Source: Saprospiraceae bacterium (GTDB lineage Bacteria > Bacteroidota > Bacteroidia > Chitinophagales > Saprospiraceae). From it: a stretch of DNA of 15,785 nucleotides. The notes under the pieces were generated by a model. The model worked only from the letters and a program-made list of their open reading frames with translations. It made no database searches and was not told the DNA's origin. Below are positions 1-6,973 of this stretch, one piece after another. Within the stretch, counting starts at the first letter, position 1. Each line of letters opens with the position of its first letter. The position numbers and the translations under genes were made by a program. The stretch is taken from NCBI GenBank assembly GCA_014379665.1, contig JACMLK010000008.1, positions 1 to 15,785 of the forward strand, in the 5' to 3' direction.

Positions 1-2
1 TT

Positions 3-395
3 CGTTTGCAGGAAATCATTGAAACCTATCTCCCAAAGCAATTGGCTATCGAAGCCCCTTTCTATGGAAAAAATGTGCAGTCCATGCTTAAACTAGGCCG
101 GGCACAGGGTGTGGCCATGGCTGCGGCTATGACCATGGGTCTGGATATAATGGAATATGCACCAAAAAAAATCAAACAGTCCATCACAGGTAATGGCAAT
201 GCATCTAAGGAACAGGTAGCAGCTATGCTCGAAAGTATACTTAAAATAAAAATCACCTCTAAATATCTTGATGCCACCGACGCATTGGGAGCAGCAGTGT
301 GCCACTTCAATCAATCCGGTGGAATCACAGGAGGTCAGAAAAAACATTCCGGTTGGGCCTCTTATGTGAAGGATAATCCAGGGAAGGTAAGTTAA
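3..395 (+). CDS. ruvC: Crossover junction endodeoxyribonuclease RuvC, 3' part
   Basis: This is the C-terminal part of RuvC, the dimeric Mg-dependent nuclease that cuts Holliday junctions with RuvAB at the end of recombination. The frame is open from the window edge, so the true start and the first catalytic Asp lie upstream; the TTG at 6 is an internal Leu codon, not a start. Visible family landmarks are the AIEAPFYGKN segment, which carries the second catalytic acid (Glu), the KLGRAQGVAMAA helix, the YAPKKIKQSITGNG stretch with GNASKEQV, and DATDALGAAVCH, which holds the last two catalytic Asp residues. The tail after CHFNQSGG is short and basic. The stop is TAA at 393-395. A 218-nt gap separates it from the next gene. 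Identification is firm because motif order and spacing match the family. Confidence 0.95.
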   Translation, partial: RLQEIIETYLPKQLAIEAPFYGKNVQSMLKLGRAQGVAMAAAMTMGLDIMEYAPKKIKQSITGNGNASKEQVAAMLESILKIKITSKYLDATDALGAAVCHFNQSGGITGGQKKHSGWASYVKDNPGKVS

Positions 396-522
396 AGATG
401 TCAACTATCTGATGATTCCATGAGAACCGCAATTATCTTTAAATCTCAACAATTCGAATAAGCTGTAAATGCATCCACAAAATAGAAAACATCACATTGC
501 CCTTTTGACAAATCAGCTGTGT

Positions 523-544
523 AAATATGATCTAAGTCATATTT
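523..544. promoter_or_regulatory. Candidate Crp/Fnr-family operator upstream of the copper ATPase
   Basis: This is a perfect 8-bp inverted repeat: AAATATGA at 523-530 and TCATATTT at 537-544 with a 6-nt spacer. The core is TGA-N6-TCA, the geometry of Crp/Fnr-family sites, and the first spacer base is T as in the Fnr half-site TTGAT. The centre (533.5) lies about 65 bp upstream of the transcription start implied by the -7 motif at 585, a usual position for a class I activator. CcoI supports a low-oxygen oxidase, so redox control would make sense. Function is inferred from symmetry and position only. Confidence 0.45.
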
Positions 545-584
545 CTTTATAACCGATATCAACTGCTCAGAAGATGATCAGGTT

Positions 585-592
585 TAATTTTG
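585..592 (+). promoter_or_regulatory. Candidate Bacteroidota -7 element for the copper ATPase gene
   Basis: TAATTTTG matches the Bacteroidota -7 consensus TAnnTTTG exactly and lies 21 nt before the ATG at 614, implying a leader of about 14 nt. No clear TTTG -33 element is visible at the expected distance. An activator bound at the palindrome at 523-544 could compensate for that. Confidence 0.4.
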
Positions 593-613
593 CTTCTTTG
601 AACCATTAGATAT

Positions 614-3007
614 ATGTTTAAACTCAGAGTACCTGAAAATATAGCATCAATAAAATGTGCACATTGCGGGGATGATTGCCCTGCAGATCATCCTGTATCT
701 GATGAAAAAGTCTTTTGTTGTAATGGTTGTCAGGTTATTTATACTTTGTTGAAGGATAATGGATTAGGAGATTACTATAATTTTACAGAAAAACCGGGTA
801 TCAGCAGGAGATCATTAGCCGGTAAAAATTATATGTTTCTGGAGGATGAAGATGTTATCAATAATTTATTGGAATTCAGGGAAGAAAAAAGGTGTAAAAT
901 AAGTTTTTCACTCCCTCAGATTCACTGTGCTTCGTGTATATGGTTATTAGAGAATATTGGTAAGTTGAATTCGGGTATTATTGGGTCAAGGGTAAATTTT
1001 CTGAGTAAGAAGGCTACCGTTAGTTATGAACCTTCCAAAATCACCCTAAGGCAGGTAGTGGAGCAATTGGATGCTATTGGTTATCCTCCGGAGTTAAATC
1101 TTCAGAAACTTACAGATTCACAATCAGTGTCCATAGACAGAGCATTATATTACAAATTGGGTTTGGCGGGATTCTCCTTTGGAAACATCATGTTATTAAG
1201 TTTTCCGGAGTACCTTGGATTGGAACAGGCATCAGACCATTATTATTTGGGATTTATCAGTATCATTCTGGTGATACCTGTTTTATTCTACAGTGGATTT
1301 GATTATTTGCGGTCCGCATACTGGACATTGAAAATGCGACAGATTAGTATTGACATTCCGATTGCTATTGGGATGATCACTTTATTTTTAAGGAGTGTTT
1401 ATGAAATTATTTCAAAAACCGGTGAGGGATATCTTGATAGTCTGGCTGGTTTTATCTTCTTTTTATTGATCGGCAAATGGTTTCAGCAATACACTTTTTA
1501 TTCTATATCATTTGATAGAAATTACAAGTCCTATTTTCCAATATCAGCATTGATCAGATCAGGTGAATCTTGGGAATCCAGGAGTTTGGATAAATTGAGT
1601 CCGGGGGACATAATTTTGGTTAAAAATGAAGAAATTATACCGGGTGATGCGATCCTTCTTGAAGGAAAAGCAACTGTAGACTATAGTTTTGTGACGGGAG
1701 AGTCAGCCTTGTTAAAAAAATCAGAAGGAGAAAAATTGTTCGCAGGAGGTAAAAACATAGGCGCCAATATTCAGTTACAACTTATCAGAAAAGTGGATCA
1801 ATCTTATCTTACCAAACTTTGGGACGAAGATGCTTTCAGCATAGATAAAGAAGCTAAAACCCAGACTCTGGTTGCTAAAACGGGAAAGTATTTCACGATT
1901 ACTATCATGCTGGTTGCTGCCATAACTTTGACTTATTGGCTTTATATCGATAAAACCATAGCATTTAATGCCTTTACTGCCGTGCTGATTGTGGCCTGTC
2001 CTTGCGCTTTAGCTTTAGCGATACCTTTTAGTTATGGTAATATCCTCAGGATATTGGGGAAGAAATCCTTTTATTTGAAGAATGTACAGGTGATCGACAG
2101 GATTCAACAGGTGGAAGAAATAATATTTGATAAAACAGGAACTATCACCGATCATAAAAACATTATGGCTACTTCAGATAAAGATACAATTTCAGCCAAA
2201 CAAAATTATCTGATAAAAAGTACTGTTTTTCAATCCAATCATCCACTAAGTAAAGCTATTTTTCAAAGTCTGGATGGAGATTTTGAAATGGAGCCAATGT
2301 TTTTTAATGAATCACCTGGTATGGGTATTGAAGCACAATTCGGTGAATACAATATAAAAGTTGGTTCGCAGGTATTTATATACGGACCAAATGGATCTCA
2401 GGATGACACAGGAGTTTTTATAGAGATAAACGGGGTCGTGGTAGCTCATTTTCACATGATCCATATGTTTCGGCCGGGTGTTGAAAGGCTTATTTCAACA
2501 CTTGGTCGATCCTATAAAGTCAGTATACTTTCAGGAGATAATGATAAGGAGAAAGCTCGGCTGAAGTGCTTTTTTCCTAAAAATGCGGCTATGATATTTA
2601 ATCAATCACCACACGATAAACTAAATTATATCAAAGCCAGACAGTATGCGGGTCACAAAGTGATGATGATTGGTGATGGTCTCAATGATGCCGGTGCCCT
2701 AAAACAAAGTGATGTGGGCATTGTGATTTCTGAAGATTCCAATAATTTTACACCAGCCTGTGATGCTATATTGGGAGCGGATGCTTTTGATCATTTACTG
2801 AATTATATCACATTTATAAGACAGTCAAGATGGATCATCATCGGAGCATTTGTCCTTGCTTTATTATACAATATAGTGGGATTGTATTTTGCAGTACGGG
2901 GTGAGCTTTCTCCTGTGATAGCGGCTATATTGATGCCCTTGAGTTCAATTACTGTGATGTTATATGGGTTATTGACGAGCAATCTGGTTTTTAAGAAATA
3001 TCAATGA
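614..3007 (+). CDS. ccoI: Copper-translocating P-type ATPase, CcoI/FixI type
   Basis: This is a P1B-type ATPase predicted to move copper across the inner membrane for assembly of cbb3 cytochrome oxidase. The N-terminus has a Cys-rich module (C15, C18, C22, then C35, C36 and C39) typical of the CcoI/FixI subgroup. A heavy-metal-associated domain with CASC (C105/C108) follows. Next come the membrane helices, the actuator loop TGES (361-364), the transmembrane metal site CPC (C462-P463-C464), the phosphorylation motif DKTGT with D506, the nucleotide-domain HP pair (543-544) and GDGLND (687-692). Two hydrophobic helices close the protein. At 797 aa it is a normal length for this subgroup. All catalytic motifs are intact. 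CcoS and the oxidase subunits, usual neighbours, are absent from the window. The ATG at 614 fits the -7 element just upstream. Transport of another soft metal cannot be excluded. Confidence 0.93.
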   Translation: MFKLRVPENIASIKCAHCGDDCPADHPVSDEKVFCCNGCQVIYTLLKDNGLGDYYNFTEKPGISRRSLAGKNYMFLEDEDVINNLLEFREEKRCKISFSLPQIHCASCIWLLENIGKLNSGIIGSRVNFLSKKATVSYEPSKITLRQVVEQLDAIGYPPELNLQKLTDSQSVSIDRALYYKLGLAGFSFGNIMLLSFPEYLGLEQASDHYYLGFISIILVIPVLFYSGFDYLRSAYWTLKMRQISIDIPIAIGMITLFLRSVYEIISKTGEGYLDSLAGFIFFLLIGKWFQQYTFYSISFDRNYKSYFPISALIRSGESWESRSLDKLSPGDIILVKNEEIIPGDAILLEGKATVDYSFVTGESALLKKSEGEKLFAGGKNIGANIQLQLIRKVDQSYLTKLWDEDAFSIDKEAKTQTLVAKTGKYFTITIMLVAAITLTYWLYIDKTIAFNAFTAVLIVACPCALALAIPFSYGNILRILGKKSFYLKNVQVIDRIQQVEEIIFDKTGTITDHKNIMATSDKDTISAKQNYLIKSTVFQSNHPLSKAIFQSLDGDFEMEPMFFNESPGMGIEAQFGEYNIKVGSQVFIYGPNGSQDDTGVFIEINGVVVAHFHMIHMFRPGVERLISTLGRSYKVSILSGDNDKEKARLKCFFPKNAAMIFNQSPHDKLNYIKARQYAGHKVMMIGDGLNDAGALKQSDVGIVISEDSNNFTPACDAILGADAFDHLLNYITFIRQSRWIIIGAFVLALLYNIVGLYFAVRGELSPVIAAILMPLSSITVMLYGLLTSNLVFKKYQ

Positions 3008-3081
3008 TCACAATATGGAAGACTTGATCTAATTTTAGCCATTGTAGCCCTATAAAAACATGATTAGATATATTTCTCCAA

Positions 3082-3759
3082 TTATCCTACTTCCGTAATT
3101 TTGCCTCCTTCACACTTATACACTCTGGCAGGAAACTTCTGAATCAACCTGTAATCGTGAGTTGCAATGATGATGGAAGTACCAAATTCCCTGGCAAGAC
3201 GGTTGAGTAAATATAAGATTTCGTCACTGGTGTCCGGGTCGAGGTTTCCTGTAGGTTCATCGGCTATAATGATTGGAGGATTGTTGAGTAGCGCCCGGGC
3301 AATGACTACCCGCTGTTGCTCACCTCCGGATAAAGATGTCACCGGTTTTTTCTCATAACCTGTCAGACCAACCATTTCGAGTACCTGGAGCACTCTGGCA
3401 GTCATTTGGGATCTGTCTTTCCAGCCGGTAGCTTCAAGAATGTACATGAGGTTGTGACCAACAGACCAGTCTTCAAAAAGTATAAAATCCTGAAATACCA
3501 TACCCAGTTTTCTTCTGAGCATAGGTATGTTTTTACTTTCCATGTCATTGAGCACAAACCCAACCGCTACGGCTTTTCCTGTGTGTATCGGTATGCTTCC
3601 GTAAATTGCCTTTAGTAAACTGGTTTTACCACTTCCCGATTTGCCGATAATGTAGCAGGATTCGGCCGGAGCCAACCTGAAATCTACTTTCTGAAGTACC
3701 AGATTGTCCTCCTGATAAATATCTACATCATCAAACTCAATAACATTTGGTTTATCCAA
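3082..3759 (-). CDS. FtsE-like ABC transporter ATP-binding protein
   Basis: This is a 225-aa single-domain ABC ATPase of the FtsE/LolD-like class. Walker A is GKSGSGKT (39-46), the Q-loop is at Q90, the signature is LSGGEQQ (143-149), Walker B ends in ADEPT with D167 and E168, and the H-loop is H201. The sequence resembles the proteins annotated as FtsE in Bacteroidota, where FtsE and FtsX act in septal cell-wall control. No permease gene lies beside it, so a partner must be encoded elsewhere or the protein works differently. The only plausible start is TTG at 3757-3759: no in-frame ATG lies upstream, the first internal Met (M73) is beyond Walker A, and a -7 motif sits 17 nt upstream. It converges on the copper ATPase gene, with 74 nt between their ends. 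Confidence 0.85.
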   Translation of the reverse strand: MDKPNVIEFDDVDIYQEDNLVLQKVDFRLAPAESCYIIGKSGSGKTSLLKAIYGSIPIHTGKAVAVGFVLNDMESKNIPMLRRKLGMVFQDFILFEDWSVGHNLMYILEATGWKDRSQMTARVLQVLEMVGLTGYEKKPVTSLSGGEQQRVVIARALLNNPPIIIADEPTGNLDPDTSDEILYLLNRLAREFGTSIIIATHDYRLIQKFPARVYKCEGGKITEVG

Positions 3760-3776
3760 TTTTGAAAATTTTGTGA

Positions 3777-3784
3777 CAAAGGTA
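3777..3784 (-). promoter_or_regulatory. Candidate -7 element for the FtsE-like gene
   Basis: On the minus strand this reads TACCTTTG, an exact match to TAnnTTTG. It ends 17 nt before the TTG start codon at 3759, which supports that start. There is no convincing -33 TTTG; TTTA about 18 nt upstream is the nearest candidate. Confidence 0.4.
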
Positions 3785-3891
3785 GTTAGAGTAAATTGTA
3801 AATCATGCCTTCACCATGAAAATGATTTAGAGTATGATTATAATCTCATCATTTGTCTACAAACTGCAACTCTTTATCCATGTACTTAAAA

Positions 3892-3921
3892 AAGGAAGGC
3901 ATCCTGTTCGATGCCTTCCTT
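3892..3921 (-). terminator. Rho-independent terminator of the OmpA/HhH operon
   Basis: The arms AAGGAAGGCATC (3892-3903) and GATGCCTTCCTT (3910-3921) form a perfect 12-bp stem with a 6-nt loop. Read on the minus strand, the stem is followed directly by TTTTTAAG. It begins 22 nt after the stop of the minus-strand gene ending at 3944. The plus-strand side has no T-run, so it should act only on the leftward operon. Confidence 0.9.
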
Positions 3922-3943
3922 CATGAAAACTGCTTGAATGCGA

Positions 3944-4876
3944 TTACTTTTCTTTACCTGCAATAAGAAAATCCTGATAGGTCTGGAATTCGTCCCATTT
4001 CCCTTCGGCAGCAAGTTCAGATTGTTTGGGCCAGGTCTCCGGATCAGCCAGTTTGAATTTAGGTCCTGCTGCATCGAGAATGGATTGAATAGAGCTGACT
4101 GCTGTTTCAGATAGTGCCTTCCAGGTTTTAATTCCGGCATTATGAAGAAGTTCCTCTATCTTTGGTCCAATACCTTCCACTGCTTTCAAATCGTCCTGAG
4201 TCCACCTTCGGATGACACCAATTTTGATTAGAAATTTTTCGAGTTTGGAATCAGTTTCACCTTGTGTTGGTGTATCACTCCTGCCGGTATCCAATGCTTT
4301 TTGTAATGTAATAAGTTCCTTCCAGTTACGGTCATTAGCCAATCCTGCTTGTTGAGGCCAGGTGTTTGGATCAATGATTCGGTATTTGTCACCATACTTA
4401 TTTAAAATAGCCCTCAGGTCTTCCTGAGATGTCGAAGAAAGGACAGCGAAGTTATTAATTCCGTTTTCTTTCAAAATTTCTTCCATTTTTGGTCCGATAC
4501 CTTCGATCACCTGCAGTTTGTCAATACCTATAGCAGCAAAATATTTATCAGTCACGACCCCAGTCTGACTACTAAAAGAAGCTTTCTCCACGGATTTTGC
4601 TCCAACTGTCAATGCTGAAGCAGCTTCCAGTTCTCTGAGCCTGCCTCTTAATAATGAAATGTTTCCTTCAGCCTCCATTCTTTGTTTTTTGCATGCATCC
4701 AAATCTGCCTCCAGTTCACTAATACGTGTATTCAACCCAATAATTTTGGATTCGAGCTCTTCTGTTATAGCTTTATATTTACCCCAGAGCAACCAACCAA
4801 TACCTAATCCAAGAAGGAATGGAAGCAACCAGGTCAACCACCAGGGTATAGAACAAAAATCAAATAAAACGATCAT
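3944..4876 (-). CDS. Membrane-anchored coiled-coil protein with duplicated helix-hairpin-helix domain
   Basis: The 310-aa protein has a single N-terminal membrane helix (about residues 11-31), a charged coiled-coil stretch (33-86), a Ser/Thr-rich linker and two copies of a domain of about 78 residues (120-197 and 229-306). Each copy starts with an IEGIGPK or VEGIGPK motif (124-130; 233-239) of helix-hairpin-helix type, as in proteins annotated as predicted flap-endonuclease-1-like 5' DNA nuclease. Each ends in a DPxTWPxQ block and a W-rich helix. No nuclease residues can be assigned, so DNA binding or protein interaction is more likely than cleavage. Lys residues directly after the helix suggest a cytoplasmic C-terminus by the positive-inside rule. 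It is the second gene of an operon, 20 nt after the OmpA gene, and is followed by a strong terminator. Its function is unknown. Confidence 0.85.
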   Translation of the reverse strand: MIVLFDFCSIPWWLTWLLPFLLGLGIGWLLWGKYKAITEELESKIIGLNTRISELEADLDACKKQRMEAEGNISLLRGRLRELEAASALTVGAKSVEKASFSSQTGVVTDKYFAAIGIDKLQVIEGIGPKMEEILKENGINNFAVLSSTSQEDLRAILNKYGDKYRIIDPNTWPQQAGLANDRNWKELITLQKALDTGRSDTPTQGETDSKLEKFLIKIGVIRRWTQDDLKAVEGIGPKIEELLHNAGIKTWKALSETAVSSIQSILDAAGPKFKLADPETWPKQSELAAEGKWDEFQTYQDFLIAGKEK

Positions 4877-4896
4877 GATATGTATTTTTTAAAAGG

Positions 4897-5685
4897 TTAT
4901 TTAATGATTTGTAATTCTGTCCTTCTGTTTTTTGATCTGCCCTCTTCAGAGCTGTTTTCGGCGATAGGACTTGATTCGCCTTTGGAAGAAGCATTTATTT
5001 TCTCTTTTGGCACACCTCGGGACAATAAATAGTCCTTTATGACATCTACTCTCATTTGACCCAAAAGATTATTTGCGTTATCTGATCCGATGTTGTCAGT
5101 ATGCCCGGTTAATGATACTGTTTCTCCGGTTTTTGTTATACGTTTTGCCACATCATCCAGATAACTTTCGACTTCAGCGCTTTTCAGCTTTTTAGTGGAA
5201 TTGAAGGCGAAATAAATAAGCGTTTTGTCTTCAATTTCTTTTACATGCTCCGTATGTACCCGCAAAGCGAAGGACACAGATTCAAATTTTTGAGTTTTGT
5301 ATGCGGAATCGCAGGGTACAGCTTTTGTGACCAGAAGCACCTGATCATCACTCAGTGAAGAAAACAATTTTCTTGTCTCAGATGCCCGATTAAGTCCTGT
5401 GCTGTCTGACTCTTCAGGTGCTGAGTCTGCACAATACCATCCGGTAATTTCTAATTTGTTTTGATTGGTTGCTAAAGCAGCAAGTGAATCTCTCATTTGA
5501 GGCCAGCCTTCTCCAAGGATCGGTACACTATTCCCCCATGTAAAGAGAATAGGTCCGGTTTTTTCAGTTGACATGGTTGAAGTCGGAATCGACTTGTCGT
5601 TACAACATTTTTTGTAATCCCTGAAGAACAGCCAACCGAGGATGAGCCACAACAGCAATAGCAGCGCTATTAAAAATGCTCTCAT
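4897..5685 (-). CDS. Anchored OmpA-family protein with a degenerate upstream OmpA-like domain
   Basis: The 262-aa protein starts with an uncleaved-looking membrane anchor (residues 3-21). A C-terminal OmpA-like peptidoglycan-binding domain (about 153-262) has TGHTDN with D197 and LGQMR with R212, the diaminopimelate ligands, plus the closing GRSKNRR. Residues 45-122 look like a second, diverged OmpA-like domain: ILFTWGNSVP resembles the first strand, LEITG the central strand, and RASETRKLF the helix. Here the HTDN motif is replaced by WYCAD, so peptidoglycan binding by this copy is unlikely. The protein probably sits in the inner membrane with its domains in the periplasm. It is the first gene of a two-gene operon with the helix-hairpin-helix protein. 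The ATG at 5683-5685 starts directly before the anchor. Confidence 0.87.
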   Translation of the reverse strand: MRAFLIALLLLLWLILGWLFFRDYKKCCNDKSIPTSTMSTEKTGPILFTWGNSVPILGEGWPQMRDSLAALATNQNKLEITGWYCADSAPEESDSTGLNRASETRKLFSSLSDDQVLLVTKAVPCDSAYKTQKFESVSFALRVHTEHVKEIEDKTLIYFAFNSTKKLKSAEVESYLDDVAKRITKTGETVSLTGHTDNIGSDNANNLLGQMRVDVIKDYLLSRGVPKEKINASSKGESSPIAENSSEEGRSKNRRTELQIIK

Positions 5686-5915
5686 AAAAAAGTTGGTTTT
5701 AAATGTTATGATAAAATAAAAGTGAAATGTAAAAATAATTTTGTGTTTCCAGAAATAAATTTACTTTTTATTTATTTTACTTATGGTTTTCTTCTTTATT
5801 GCACAGTACTTTAGAATAAATGCAGTATAATCATCTTATTTGGCTTGATCAAAGCAAGCAATCTCAATCAATGAAAGAAGTTTAAAATCTTTTTATAAAT
5901 TTCTCTCTTAATATT

Positions 5916-5923
5916 TATATTTA
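5916..5923 (+). promoter_or_regulatory. Weak candidate -7 element for the fructose-bisphosphatase gene
   Basis: TATATTTA differs from TAnnTTTG only in the last base and ends 27 nt before the ATG at 5951. A T-rich stretch lies at the -33 distance, without a clear TTTG. The local AT content makes chance matches likely. Confidence 0.2.
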
Positions 5924-5950
5924 CGGCACCTAATCAAATATTACTTGAAA

Positions 5951-6955
5951 ATGAACAAAATCGTGACCCTCGATGAGTTTATCATCAGAACTCAAAAAGA
6001 AAAGCCGGATTCATCAGGAAGTTTTACGCGTCTGCTAAGAGATATCGGAATAGCAGCTAAAATTGTAAACAGAGAGGTAAATAAAGCCGGTCTGGTTAAT
6101 ATACTTGGAGTGGAGGGCAGTACTAATTCTACCGGTGATGACGTACAAAAGCTTGATGTATTTGCAAATGAAAAATTTATTGAGACCTTGTCTTTCAGTG
6201 GTGAAGTGTGTGGCATTGCATCAGAAGAAAATCAGGAGTTCATCCCTGTAGCTTCTGATCATGGTCATAATGCCCAATACGTGGTAGTGATGGATCCGCT
6301 GGACGGTTCTTCCAATATTGATGTAAACGTATCGGTTGGTACTATTTTTGGAATATTCAGAAGGAAGAGTTCCGTGGAAGGTCCCTGCATCCAGGAAGAT
6401 TTTTTACAAAAGGGTACTGAACTTATAGCTGCCGGTTATGTCTTGTATGGTACATCGACATTGTTGGTGTACTCTACTGGTGATGGGGTCAATGGATTTA
6501 CCCTTGATCCAAGCATCGGTGAGTTTTGTCTTTCACACAGAAATATTCAAATGCCGGTATCCGGCAACTATTATTCAGTAAATCAGGGATATTACCTGAA
6601 ATTTGATTTGGAGATGAGAAGATACATAGATCACTGTTCTGATCTGAATTACAGACTGAGATATATAGGTAGCATGGTGTCAGATATACATAGGATCATG
6701 TTTCAGGGTGGTATTTTCCTTTATCCCAATACCAGAAAATATCCAAAAGGGAAACTAAGACTACTTTATGAATGTTATCCTATGGCGTATATTGTCGAAC
6801 AGGCAGGAGGTACTGCTTTAACTTGCAAATTGGATAGGATAATGGATATGGAAATTGCTTCCTTGCATCAGACATCATCAATTGTCATGGGTTCAAAAGA
6901 TATGGTAAAGGACATGAAAGAATTTGTGGAGAAATATGGAGCTGTCATTCAATAA
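5951..6955 (+). CDS. fbp: Fructose-1,6-bisphosphatase class I
   Basis: This enzyme hydrolyses fructose 1,6-bisphosphate to fructose 6-phosphate, the committed step of gluconeogenesis, in the cytoplasm. Metal-binding motifs are intact: ASEEN with E92/E93 and the signature DPLDGSSNID starting at D115. The substrate-binding GKLRLLYECYPMAYIVEQAGG block carries the third metal ligand, E274. At 334 aa it has the usual family length. The chosen start is the ATG at 5951, giving MNKIVTLDEFI, which resembles other class I N-termini; a TTG two codons upstream is less likely. The next gene starts 18 nt after the stop on the same strand, so the two are probably co-transcribed. The divergent OmpA gene lies 265 nt upstream. 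Confidence 0.96.
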   Translation: MNKIVTLDEFIIRTQKEKPDSSGSFTRLLRDIGIAAKIVNREVNKAGLVNILGVEGSTNSTGDDVQKLDVFANEKFIETLSFSGEVCGIASEENQEFIPVASDHGHNAQYVVVMDPLDGSSNIDVNVSVGTIFGIFRRKSSVEGPCIQEDFLQKGTELIAAGYVLYGTSTLLVYSTGDGVNGFTLDPSIGEFCLSHRNIQMPVSGNYYSVNQGYYLKFDLEMRRYIDHCSDLNYRLRYIGSMVSDIHRIMFQGGIFLYPNTRKYPKGKLRLLYECYPMAYIVEQAGGTALTCKLDRIMDMEIASLHQTSSIVMGSKDMVKDMKEFVEKYGAVIQ

Positions 6956-6973
6956 TACAATAACAAACAATTG

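Noticed and set aside
93..404. Open frame antisense to ruvC, 103 codons
   Set aside because: It mirrors a conserved gene, and its translation is rich in Cys and His without any recognisable domain.
3027..3069. Inverted repeat ATCTAAT / ATTAGAT between the convergent copper ATPase and FtsE-like genes, as a shared terminator
   Set aside because: The loop is about 29 nt, the inner pairing is weak and no proper T-run follows on either strand.
3886..4140. Second reading frame of 84 codons inside the HhH protein gene
   Set aside because: It overlaps the duplicated HhH domain in another frame and runs through the terminator; there is no sign of a separate gene.
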